In this document: piece after piece, positions 48,140-58,979 of the stretch
How the letters are laid out: each line of letters starts with the position of its first letter
How positions within the stretch are numbered: the stretch's first letter is position 1
Assembly (NCBI GenBank): GCA_973895155.1
Contig: OZ316893.1
Location: forward strand, 20,522,001-20,586,000
Source of the DNA: Marsupella aquatica
Taxonomy: Eukaryota; Marchantiophyta
DNA length: 64,000 bases
Direction of reading: 5' to 3'
Position numbers and translations under genes: made by a program
Notes under the pieces: generated by a model
What the model was told of the DNA's origin: nothing
The model's database searches: none
What the model saw: only the letters and a program-made list of their open reading frames with translations

Positions 48140-49552
48140 TGTCGTGATAATTCAATTATTCATGATAAAATTATTACCACTAAGTATATTAGTAAGTATA
48201 TAGGTTAGATTTATATTTTGTTACGGAGTAACTAAATAATTTGACTATTACGTATGTGCATGCAAGGTAAGCAACTATGCAAACCACAAGTTGCATGCAC
48301 AAATTGTTTGGATGCATGTACAAATTGTTTTATTTGCATGCAATAATCGTTTTATGTGCATGCAAGGTGAGCAAATGTGCAAGCCACAAGGTGCATGCAC
48401 AAATTGTTTTAGATACATGCAAATTATTTTATTTGCATGCATTAGTTGTTTTATGTGCATACAAGGTGAGCAAATGTGCAAGCCACAAGGTGCATGCACA
48501 AATTGTTTTAGATGCATGCAAATTGTTTTATTTGCATGCATTAGTTGTTTTATGTGCATGCAAATTGTTTTATTTGCATGCATTAGTTGTTTTATGCACA
48601 TGCAAGGTGAGCAAATGTGCAAGCCACAAGGTGCATGCATGCACAAATTATTTTAGGTGCTTGCATTAGTTGTTTTATTTGCATACATTATTTGTTTTGA
48701 TTGCAATAGTACTAGCATACATTCCTACGTTGGATGTGTGCCACTTGGCTTTCATCCAAGCATTTGGGCGTAATCCATGCCCTCTTGGATTCAATATAAA
48801 TAAAATGGTGAGGGGCACTCTCTCCTCATTCCCACATTTTGATAATTTCCGCGTCAAAGCGATCCTCTTTTCTTCTCTCATCTTTTTTTTCTATTCTTTG
48901 CCTTATGTACATAGTAGTGGGGCATCCTTTGGCCCGGATAGCAAAGGAATGAGTGGTAGACTTATAGATGGGACCTTAGGGAACAAGGTCTCTTTGGGAA
49001 CTTAGGGGTGGGGCATCCTTTGGCCCGGATAGCAAAGGAACAAGAGAGTCATTATGAATCCAGGAGGGAGAGATATCCCTAATCTTCCCCTTCGTAACCC
49101 ATTTTTGGTTAGAGTCCATCTTTTAGACAAGCCATCCATGAGGCAGCATTTAACTTATCACTTTGGAGCTCAATTTGCAGCTGCTGTTATGAGTTCTAAT
49201 GAGCCAATAGTATACCCAGTAGTGTCTTATCGAGAGGAGTGGGAGTGCATTATCTTTGTCCTTTATTGAAGTCATGGATCTAAATAGGAGTCCAGATGAC
49301 ATTCCTATCTCATTTTCTCTTGGAGATATTAGGATTGTATGTCGTAGAAAAATTAGTTTTCGAGATGTGTTGATCCGCAAGTATGGTGAAGTAGGATTTA
49401 ATCGTATATTAGTTTCACCTGAACCTTTCTTAATACCCACCACCCTTCTTACAAGAGTTATCATTTTGGTTTTAGTGTAGAACTTATGGGCATGCAAGGT
49501 TGACTTCATAAGAGCCAACATGCTCTTACCAGAAAACACGGTCACCCGGACA
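48140..49552 (+). repeat. 3' LTR of the young gypsy element
   Basis: Same length (1,413 bp) and ends as the 5' LTR. It is preceded by the purine-rich GGTAGGGGTGATA, a likely polypurine tract. The minisatellite block is identical in unit number to the 5' LTR. A TATAAATAAA box is at 48,795-48,804. Confidence 0.93.
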
Positions 49553-50395
49553 CCGTCCCTGATTGCCCCCGCCCAAGTACCCGCTGGTGTATCTTGGCCA
49601 CAAATACCTTGTACGCTGGATCCTTGAACGTTGAGAGGAGAATGGTAGTTACGGAAATGGGATCCTTCACCACCTCAGCTAGCTCCTCCAACGTAAAAAC
49701 ACCAGGGGGCTCTACTGGCTGAAACGTGAAGTCCTGGTTGTCGAGAAATAAGAGCTTGGCCAACTCCACGTGAGGGATCAACTGCCTGTTACAATGAAAA
49801 TAAATCCCCTCCGTACGGCACTCCAATCCAACCGCAATGTCCCAAGTCCTGCCGGGAGGAATCCTAATCTCTACACCCATGAAATTGGTGAGCCCTGTAA
49901 CCTGAAAAATCTCCTTGCCCTCTTCCATCACCTTGGCAGAAGTGCGGGGGTACACCCTACGGAAAACCTTCCGTACAACCGTAGTGCTAAGCGTTCCAAA
50001 TCCGATACTCATGACTGTTGACCGTTGTTTCTCTCCCTCCTCCCTAATTCGTGTGGCAATATAATCCCGGTAAGCAGCCTTGTATCGACGAACACGGGTT
50101 GTACTGAACTCAGGTGGATCAAACATGCACACTAAAAATTCTACCATCGCAACAATTCCCGTCACACCGTACAATTCCTGGTCCGAATAGCCCCCGTATC
50201 ACAATCACGGATGTCACTCTTAATCCCCTTCCAAGAGTCAACCACTGCCCACCCAATGCTGCCAGCGCTACTATAGTCACAAGGTCCCCCAAAATAATGA
50301 ACACCAAGCCCCAAGGAAAGGGGGAATAAACCAAGGTAAGAGCTCCAAATAATGAGAGAGAGAACCAAATGCAGTCGGCATGAGAGAGGAAACAA
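49553..50395 (-). pseudogene. unidentified protein, 5' part of the gene split by the retrotransposon
   Basis: The main frame (50,174-49,553) reads about 205 residues with YKAAYRDYIATRIREEGEKQ, VYPRTSAKVMEEGKEIFQVT, FMGVEIRIPPGRTWDIAVG and a Leu/Val-rich end. It can be extended upstream past one TGA near 50,200 into the frame that starts at 50,395 (LGVHYFGGPCDYSSAGSIGW), with alternative hydrophobic frames overlapping. The last residues merge into the LTR. A TATAAAA on the minus strand at 50,423-50,429 lies about 30 bp upstream. The family is not recognised; together with 39,087-40,459 it forms one gene. Confidence 0.6.
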
Positions 50396-50422
50396 TGTTA
50401 GGCATAAGAGAAGGGGGAGGAG

Positions 50423-50429
50423 TTTTATA
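50423..50429 (-). promoter_or_regulatory. TATA box of the unidentified minus-strand gene
   Basis: TATAAAA on the minus strand, flanked by pyrimidine-rich sequence, directly upstream of the first possible start codon at 50,395 of the interrupted gene. Together with the palindromes at 50.5-50.95 kb it defines a plausible Pol II promoter. Confidence 0.5.
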
Positions 50430-50497
50430 GGGGAGAGGAGAGTTTGTTTTGGCCCCCCTACTCACAATTTCCTATATATGGCTTCGTGCCCTCCTAT

Positions 50498-50946
50498 AGG
50501 GGATTTTAACTCCATTTTGTTTTTCCTTCTAATTCCTTCTTCCTGCTGCGCTGCCATGCCCCCGACTCTTTATGGGTCCAGCTGCCTCCTAGCTTGCGGT
50601 CTATCCTAACTTGCCCCATCCTGGGCTCACGGCCTCGTATCAGGGGATTTTAATCCCCCTTTTGTTTTCTCCCTCGCACCCCGCTACACCTCAAAACTGC
50701 CCCGTGCGCCCCGGACACTGTGTGCCTCCCTATGGCTCGCCCCAACTCACGCGGCTCGCTGTAGCCCTATGACACGGGGCCCTATGTAGGGCTCGAGCTC
50801 GTTTGATTTTGGGGGAATTTTAACCCCTCCGGCTCGCCACCGCAGCTCTGCGCCCTGCTCACCTGTGCCCACTCGCGATCCCACCTGCGCCCCGGCCAAG
50901 CCTGCCACTCGCGGCAGCCCCTCAAACGGGGGATTTTAATTCCCCC
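50498..50946. repeat. four GGGGATTTTAATCCCC-type palindromes
   Basis: Imperfect or perfect palindromes lie at 50,498-50,513, 50,643-50,658 (GGGGATTTTAATCCCC), 50,811-50,828 and 50,928-50,946, at intervals of about 145, 168 and 117 bp. Most are followed by a T/C-rich run, and the intervals share GC-rich words, so they may mark degenerate 120-170 bp tandem units. They sit 70-520 bp upstream of the minus-strand TATA box. Confidence 0.7.
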
Positions 50947-51283
50947 CCACACTTCCTCCCTTTTATTCCTCTTTTTACAAGGGGGTCTTGTTGTTTTGGT
51001 TATACCCCCTTAACACTAAAAATTAAAGTTCCTCCCTTAGACTTTGCAATGGGGGTCTCAACAATAGCTCAAGCAAAATGGTAAGTCCTATGGGGTTGGC
51101 CCTAGCTTTTAAGGTCTCGAAATATTTGTCTGCTTAGGTCGCCGCAAATCTTAGAACTGTTATGAGAGAAAGAATATAAAGTCACCCGGGGCATCATCAA
51201 CCTATAATGGCGGAATTAACTAAAAAATTTAAAAATGGCTTATTTACAGTGGCTATTAACAAGGCACACCACTCTGCAACCCA
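50947..51283. other. distal end of the inserted unidentified element, no gene recognised
   Basis: No coding sequence is seen. The boundary with the LINE lies at about 51,285-51,310, where the LINE N-terminal frame stops. No clear inverted or direct terminal repeat with the 38.3 kb side was found. Confidence 0.35.
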
Positions 51284-51840
51284 TTATTCATGATTTTGAG
51301 TGACGGGGACCCCGTCACAAGGTGACCTCGCCAGGGGGGCAGGTGTGGTGGGAGAAAGGGCCTGGATAACACGACAATATTCACCAGCCTGGGCTACACA
51401 ACAAGAGCAATGAAGGCTTCTATGCTCTGGAGGATGAGAGTGGCAAGTTGGGTCAGACAAAGCTCGGGTGGTATAGGAACAGGCTCGAAGAAAGTACTCT
51501 TCCTGAAGCTCTTCCCAATCTCCCCGCAGATGGATACAAGAGGCAGTCTCACGGTGACCCACGCAACCACCATGACAAGGGAGGGTAAGAGTCCACTGTG
51601 GAAAAAACATGAGTAAAGACCAATAAGAGACCTCTATAGGATGCACCAAGATAAGTTGCATGAGTTGCAACAAGGATGACCGAACTAAAGGGCGCAACGC
51701 TAGTGGGATGTGATTATAGAGACGAGGTCTAATGTACCCTACATGGTAGGCTCGAAGGGTGTCTAGAGTGCGAACCCAACTCCATGTCTGCTCAGAAGCC
51801 TCCAAGGTGGGAGGGGCAGAGCTAACAAGGTCAAGAGGGG
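51284..51840 (-). pseudogene. LINE N-terminal region, separated from its RT by a 13 kb insertion
   Basis: The 173-residue frame contains NHIPLALRPLVRSSLLQLMQ, LLMFFPQWTLTLPCHGG and AGEYCRVIQALSPTTPAP. This is the order typical of the segment just before RT in this LINE group (IPK-LRP, W-LLL-FP-L-P-RGG, A-QAL). The RT continues in the same strand direction at 38,293, so both belong to one disrupted copy. Upstream, 51.85-52.5 kb is a low-complexity G-rich stretch that may be the LINE 5' region. Confidence 0.7.
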
Positions 51841-54800
51841 GCTGAGGCTGGGATTGTGCTTGTTGGCGACGTTGGCACCGGCCCTGCCCATGATGATGAG
51901 GGAGGGAGATGCCAACCCATCCTCAATCAGGGCAAGTGTGCAGGGACGCTCATATGGGGAGGGAGCCGGGAAAGACTGGACGGGAGGTTGGGGTGGAACA
52001 GACGTGGATGAAGAGGCTGGAGGGTGATGCTGGGGGGGTGGGGGCGGAATGGGGTGGGGAGAGGAGCTAGGGCGACAATGGGGTGGGCAGTAGAGTGGGG
52101 GGGGGGGATTGGAAGAGCATCGGGAATGGGGTCATCACGACGATGAGAGAGATCCAGTGAAGAAGAGCAAACACGAAGGCGACCAAGAGGCGGGGGGGAG
52201 GAGGGGGAGAAGTGTGTGGTGGGGCTGGGTGCTTGCCCCGCGCCAACACTCTCAATGTAGACATGTCAGGCCGCAACCCACTAAAAGCAAAAGCGCATCA
52301 AGAAGCGACAAAAGGCCCAACCAAAACATGTGAAAAGAAAGGGAAGACTGTGGAGAGAGCCCACAGCGTCAATCCAAGAAATGGCGCCACCGCGAGCCTA
52401 GGAAACCGTTGAGCCCGTGCAGGGACAGTAGGGGACAAAGCTGAAGCACTTGTTGATGTGTCCATGGAGGATTCGATGCGAGTGAAATCCGCCTGCTGAG
52501 TTGAGCGTGCTGTTATAGCTCCCAAAGATGGTGGAATGCAATCTGGTCCCTCAAACTTGGCAAAAGCCCACCCTGCCAGAAGTGAAGAAGAAAGGCAACC
52601 ACCAACTGGAGGAGAATCGTGGTGCTACAGGAATGCTCCAAAGTTGATCAAGGGAAACCGTCACCTCAAATTGGGGAGGAAACCTAATTGAGAGAGAGTA
52701 CGGGTGAAATTGAAGAAAAAATGTGAAATCTAATCAAGGTCCAATTGGAGCAATATGAGACCAATCGGACCGCTGTTGGGATCAATCTGAAGCTCTCGGA
52801 GAAGAGCTATCCAAAGCACTTGAGAAATCCGGAATCCGTGAAAGATGGACCAAGATATGACAGTCAAAAGGAAGGCAAAAATTGCAAAAACAACAACATA
52901 AAAACGTAAAAAACTAATAAGACTATAAGTATGTCGATACGGTTTTGTTTGTGACGTGTTTTATATTGATTTGATGCGCCTCGACAAGAGCAAGCTAATG
53001 CAACTGAGAAAACTGGATTCCGTGGAGAAATGAGTGCAGGAGGTTAGTCAAACTGGTGCAAAAAGAGTCTCTAGGGTTACTCCATAGCTAGAAAGCTTCA
53101 GTTGCAGGTGGAAAGCCTGCAAAATAATCTAGAGGAAAACAAGATTTTTACTCACACATAAGATTCCTCAAGGAACAAAACCAGTTTCACTGATCAAATT
53201 ATCCTCCATGATCTCCCAAAGTTGCTGTTAATTTGTAAGATATTCTCCTTCTTCTCTGAAAAATCCCAGAATTAACCCCCCATCCAACTTGGACCAATCA
53301 CACTTCAATGTGGTGACAAAAATTCTACCTTGAGTCACAGCCACTTCTCGGTGCAATCCAATGTAAAGTCATTGATTATACACAAGATCTAATATAAATC
53401 TCCTTGCAAAATAACATGTTATAATAACAGAAAGTGTTTGGCTGCCACAAGCCCCCATTAGGCATAGGTAATGTCTTTCACTATTCTGAGTGAAAGTTTA
53501 TGGTTCCAAATATTTGGTTCCAACAGGAAAGAGTGCAATGGATACAACTCCATCCCAAGAGCATTCCACTTATGAGATAACAAACAAAATGACAATTGCT
53601 CCCTTATATCTTTTCCAATAAGTATAGAGCTGTACTTGAGCATGAATCTTGCACCCACATTAGGGGAATGCATGCAAAAGGATTGCTATGCAACAATTGA
53701 CTACAAACTTCACATAAACTATTTACTCTCAGACAATTTAGGTAAATAGTGTGTGCTGCTAACCACTGCCACCATGGGTCAAAATAGTGTCACATGTTCT
53801 TCGAGGTATATGTTTGATGGGACCTCTGGCATAACTTTTTTACATGATAGGACCATTTGACAGTATTGTTAACCAACTAGGACCCCTCTGCACTTTTGTG
53901 TCAGAAGTTCTTGTAGCAGTCTATACTGTGAGCAACAACAACTACTCTAAAATTTGGTCAATCGTGCCTCAACCACAAACTGCACGGTCAAACATAAGGC
54001 CCAAGAACGGTTGATAAATTGGGAGAACCGCAAAATAGTGTCCGCCACAACCTGAACTGCAATGTGAGTGTGAAGACACCATGGTTAATGTTTCCGGTTT
54101 GAATTTATACAGTATCGGTTTTCAGTAGGTTAACTTTCTGCAAGCCACCCATGGTTTTTCCACGTCGTTTCTGATATTTCTTGGTGTGACAGTCCGTGCA
54201 AACACAGCAAAATTGATCTCACGCTCACAATGTAACATACTTCTCTCGATTATTTGTCTTACTTTATACTAGGCACAAACCTTTCAGGATGCAAACTAGC
54301 CATCCTATAATCATAACTTTTTGCTCACTCAAAATGCATTCAAATGATCAGGAAGAAAGGAAAGTCCAAATGGCATGGAAATCCACGACAAACTATGATT
54401 GCCCCTAAAACTGACAACATAGAAGCGACAATACCAAACCGTGATTGATCTGCACGATAATGTCGTCACCAAACAACAACAAAAAACTGCATTAGTAAAC
54501 TATATGAACTTGCATAGGGCTACCCTACCGCTGATAGACCCTAACCACAAACAAAAGTACACAACAACATGGTAAGCTGGGGCCAAAAACTATGTAATTC
54601 CTCCCTTTCAACGAACTTCTTGTACGGGTCATTAAGAGGGGTCCTAGTAGGTAACAAAACTTTCATAGGCGTCCTAGTAGATAACAATAGTTTCATAGGG
54701 GCTTATCACGTAAAAAGGCTATGCCAAGGGTCCCATCAAAGCATATACATTACTTCCACGTTCTTCTTATACAAGTGTCCATGTGACTAACTATATTGTT

Positions 54801-55324
54801 AGTCACCTAGGTTATTTCACAAAGATTTATGCAATTTATCAGAAAACCTACGTGTCAACCCAATTGTTCAGCACTTCCAGATTAAAGTCAATCATGAAAA
54901 TGTGCAGACATCATCCCCCCACCCTTAGATTCCAATAGAGCAGGTCAATTTGAGTGAAACAAAATTTAATGCATGCATCCTCTTACATACAGGATTCATG
55001 AGAATGTGTAACCATGCATGCATCGATGACATCTAATAATCAATGCTAATCAATAGTATATTAAGATTTTGTAAAAGACTATGCCACCCCGTGCAGTCTC
55101 GATAGACCTAGATGTTGAGTCTACTTATCCAATGGCCTGGGTAAAGTCAATCGGTTGCCTTCAGAAAGACGTCCTACATTTTGTCAAAGAAGTCCCAATG
55201 AGTTTTAGCAGGTTCCTGGACTGGCCATAAGTTGTTGGTTTTTGGTCAAGTTTTGTCCATTTAATTATTAAAAATTTGAACTCAATTTTATTTATTTAGT
55301 TTTGAAACTCAAAGTTGACCCATC
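51841..55324. other. G-rich LINE 5' region, then intergenic without recognised gene
   Basis: 51.85-52.25 kb is G-rich on the plus strand (runs such as GGGGGGTGGGGGCGG), possibly the C-rich 5' part of the LINE on the minus strand. From 52.5 to 55.3 kb no exon, RNA gene or array could be supported. Confidence 0.35.
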
Positions 55325-55620
55325 CAACAAAAGATAGACAATCAACTTCCCCGCATGGGCCTTTGTAGGGTAGCTGACAAGGGGTCTTTCCCAAGGATTG
55401 CTCAGGGACCAGACCAAGAGGGAGAGAGGGTTGAACCAGAGCCCCAAAACTGACCAGCTAGGGGCTAAGGAGAAACCAGTACTCCCATCACTACACACAA
55501 TCACACACACCTGGCCTCCACTAACCCTTGCATGTGGAGGGTGGATTGAACCTGGGACCTCTCAGTTCTAGGCTAATCCCCTAGGCTAATCCCCTGGTCA
55601 AACCAATTGGGTCTTTCAAC
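55325..55620 (-). mobile_element. tRNA-derived SINE-like unit, minus strand
   Basis: On the minus strand, GGGGATTAGCCTAG (doubled, a 14 bp duplication) resembles an A box and GGTTCAATCCACC (55,540-55,552) a B box. GTCCCAGGTTCAA is shared with the unit at 34.5 kb. A body with GTCAGCTACCCTAC follows and the unit ends in A/T-rich sequence. No target duplication was recognised. Confidence 0.45.
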
Positions 55621-56999
55621 TCAAACTTTTGCCAACATATTCTCTAATGTTAAGTTATTACCTGACAAAGTCAGAACTGCTTTTTAGATTATTTGTTTCA
55701 TTTCAGATGAGTACAAAGATGGTCAGAATGACACTCTACCAGAGATAGGATCTCAAAGGCAAAAAACCCAATAAGGGGGGGGGGGGGGATGAACTGATGG
55801 GAAGGCCAAAGAGCCAAGTATGAAGATCTTACCAAGTATGCATGTTGCCATTATTGTTTAGGTTGCTCACTTACAAAGAGAACACCATTTTGATAAAGCA
55901 AATGGGTTTGAAGCATGAAAAATGTGAGACCATGTAGTAACTATTGGGCTAAAAGAAATTCCAGGGGACACCCAAGGAAGCCAGATGATCACACAATGGC
56001 TGACTGCACATCTTGTTGATTGTACGATCATGCAGGATGATGTGCATTGACTATATATAGAGAGAGTTGAATCAACAAACCAGAACAATAAATATTTACT
56101 TCGTTGAATGAATGATATATTTGCTCAACTTTGCAAAGCTAGATTGTTAACAAATTGGTTGCATTGAGTGAATACCAGATTCAAATTGCATCCAAGGATA
56201 TACCAAAAACAACATTTCAAACTGCTCGATTCTTTGTCAGTGTGTGAGGGTGTTGGATTTGCTTTGGTCGCATGCTTGGTCTCTTTTGGCTTCTGAAATT
56301 TTGTGATAACAAGTTGCCTTTGAGGGTTCATTTAGGTGCTTACGCTACTGGCTCTACTCTTTGGATATCCTTGTTGTTGCTGGCCTACCTTAGGAAATTG
56401 TACATTTAATGTGTGCTGCCCATTTTTGTCTGGGATCTTTCCCCAATCAGTGCAGTTTTTGCAGAATAGACTTATAACAAATAATGATATTTTGAATATC
56501 TGGTTATGTCATTTGATTTATCAATACTGGGATCCTCCATGTGCCTAGTGGTTGACAGATCCCAAAGGCAAGAGACCCAGTACAGAATATGAATGAGTGA
56601 AAACTTGAGAAATCAAAGAGCCAAAAGGTCCAAGTCAGAGTCTCCTCTAATGGCAAAATTACTGAAGCCTGCTAAGCAAACTGAACCCCTATTGTGGGTT
56701 TGGCCATTTGTTCAATCACACTCTACTGGCTACATGCTCCCGTGCGTAGCGGTGAGCAAATACGGAGTAGGCTTTAGTTCTCTCTTTATTCAATTTGTTG
56801 AGAATATAATGATGGGAAAAGTATTAAGGGAATTGTGAAAAAGATTGGAAAGTCTGAAATAGGACCCTCTAGGCAAACTAAATAGAATCCTCTAGCCAAC
56901 CCACTAACCCAGTGGAGAGTCTAGTCGTGCAGTGTAGGATGCACGTGCAGCAAGGGAGTCGCAATGCTTCATTGTTGCAAATGTTGGTTTTTGGCCACA
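55621..56999. other. intergenic, no gene recognised
   Basis: A G-run of about 12 bases lies near 55,777. No exon or RNA gene is supported. Confidence 0.4.
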
Positions 57000-57180
57000 A
57001 ACAAATGGCCATAACCTTTTCACAAGGTTGTGTAAAAGTTTTTTTGTTTTTCATAACTTTACACTCATGAGAATTTTTATGGCAAAAAGTTATTGATGAC
57101 AAATTTGGTTTTTCTGTTTGTAATGTTAACTGCTAAGTTAAGGTATATCAAATATTGAGGTTTGAGACCCCATAATGTTG
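57000..57180. repeat. dispersed repeat, copy 2 (related to about 3.6 kb)
   Basis: GGTTGTGTAAAAG, a T-run, GGCAAAAAGTTATTGATGA, AATTTGGT, AAGTTAAGGT and TTTGAGACCCC occur in the same order as at 3.60-3.79 kb. A third, partial version (TTTAAGGTCTATCAAATTTTG, TTTGAGAGCCCC) is at about 57,624-57,660. Confidence 0.5.
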
Positions 57181-57669
57181 TATCTCAAGTAGAGTGCACT
57201 ACATTGCTGTTATGGACTGCCCATCTCTAACTATGAAGCTAGCATCTCAAGTCCAATTGTGTTGTGGGCTGCGGGGGCCATTCAATCTCTCTCCATCCAA
57301 AGCAAAGCTGATGGCCACCTCCATACACTATTATTATATGGCTGAGCCAAAATGTGTCAAGTCTGGAAATAATAAATACAATTCCTTGAAAAGAAGTGAC
57401 CGCTTGCTCCATTTTTGTAGACCATCTCAAGATGAGGTCTAAGTTTTTGAGATAAAACCATATGCACATCACCAAAAATAGGGACCCACACTAGCCCACT
57501 AACAGATGACTTTAATGTGTTTGTTTGATCGTGCCCCCAAGTTCATGTAAATCTATTATCACATTTGAATGACTAGGATTACATCTCACACCTCGAAAAA
57601 ATCTTGTAAAGCCGCCCCAAGGTTTAAGGTCTATCAAATTTTGACTTTTGAGAGCCCCTCTTGGCTCCT

Positions 57670-57815
57670 GTTGTATCTCAAATCCAGTCCACTGCAGTGC
57701 TGTTGTGAGCCGCCCATCTCAAGTCAAGTCCACCTGCAGTGCTGTTGTGGGCCGCCCATCTCAAGTCCAGTCCACACTGCACAACACTACACCACTACAG
57801 TGCTGTTGTGGGCCG
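57670..57815. repeat. short tandem repeat with CAGTGCTGTTGTG core
   Basis: CAGTGCTGTTGTG followed by GGCCGC or AGCCGC occurs at 57,695, 57,737 and 57,798, and CATCTCAAGTC with CAGTCCAC lies between units. A diverged relative lies near 57,190-57,275. Confidence 0.7.
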
Positions 57816-58413
57816 CAGAAGGGCCATCAAGCGAGCGAGCAAGCGAGAGAGCGATGTCACGATGTGGGAATTGACTGCCAGGCAAGCGCGCGAAGAAGCG
57901 CTTCGAGGCCGATTCGGTGGGCGCAGGACAGCGAAAACGAAACAACCGAGAATGAGCGAGATCGCCATTGCTGGTCCGGGCTAGGGCGGCGTGGAAGGAG
58001 GGGGATGGGAGGAAGAAGAATTCGGACATTTCAAATGAATGCCGGGCAAGGAAGGATATGGATTGGCGGATGGAATAGGTCGGTACATTGGCTCGCAGAT
58101 TGAATGATGCCTCTGGAGGTTGTGGTGGGGGATGGGACACTATCGGGTGGAATCTCTCCTTCCACGGGCATGGAATTTCGATTCATGGCCCAATTCTCGT
58201 AAGCGAGATGCATACACGAAACAGCACAATCATACAGATCGAAATTGATTGATCGATTGATCGGCGTTTTGTCTGACGAAGGACATAGCTTCAGAGCCAT
58301 GGATGTTTAGTTTGCAGGCGGCAGGACTTCCGGGGGGAGATGGACAATCGAGCAAGAGACCACCGGGGGTTAGGGTTTGGACAATCGGAATTTAGGCAGT
58401 ACACTAATGGGAG

Positions 58414-58538
58414 AGGCGTTGAGCGACCAGTGACTACTACGAATGTGTGGCACCGTTAATTATCCAGAAGCATTCGAGGCGTTGAGGGATCAGCGACTAC
58501 TGCACACCTGTAGCACCGTTAATTGTCCAAAACATTCT
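58414..58538. repeat. 63 bp tandem duplication in the APS kinase upstream region
   Basis: AGGCGTTGAG at 58,414 and 58,477 starts two units that both contain GACTACT and GCACCGTTAATT followed by TCCA and CATTC. It lies about 50-170 bp upstream of a TATTTAAG box, so it may hold doubled promoter elements. Confidence 0.7.
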
Positions 58539-58579
58539 CAACTGACAGAGCGGCAGACGATTGCGGAAATTGAGTTCAA

Positions 58580-58587
58580 TATTTAAG
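58580..58587 (+). promoter_or_regulatory. candidate TATA box of the APS kinase gene
   Basis: TATTTAAG about 390 bp upstream of the start codon, next to the 63 bp duplication. This would give a 5' leader of about 360 bases unless an unrecognised leader intron exists. Confidence 0.35.
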
Positions 58588-58979
58588 CTGGCTAGGGGTG
58601 CACGAACGGATCACCAATGAGGGAGTTTTATATTCTGTTGCTTGGTCTGTGCGGGGAGGAGCTTGCACATAAACTGACATAATTACTCCCATATGATCGT
58701 AATGCCCTTGCCGTGAGTTGTCGAAGTCACGTCACGATTCAGTATCTACGCACGTTCTCTCATCAGTCAGTACTTAGTAGTTATCCGGCTGCTGCAGATC
58801 CCTCCGGTAGACCTGGCAGACAGCTTCGCCCACGAGACCGCAGTAGTCATTTTTTGCTGCTTCTCCGTGTTGCACTATTTGCCTTTAAGACAGTCTACCG
58901 TCTTGACCTACAGTATTTGTCTATCGGCCCTGTGATCTAGCCGATGAAGGATTGAGTGAGTGGATTGTAGACGGTAGAT

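Larger units (their letters stand above)
40463..49552 (+). mobile_element. complete Ty3/gypsy LTR retrotransposon, young but coding-defective
   Basis: Two 1,413 bp LTRs with TG...CA ends flank gag, protease, RT-RNase H and integrase in Ty3/gypsy order. I count 14 differences between the LTRs by eye, 13 of them transitions, so about 99% identity and a recent insertion. Pol carries stops at 44,280 (TGA), 47,812 (TAG) and 47,857 (TAA) and frame changes near 43.1, 43.7-43.8, 44.7 and 46.86 kb. No target site duplication is visible (ATGGT before, CCGTC after). The element interrupts the minus-strand coiled-coil gene. Confidence 0.93.
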
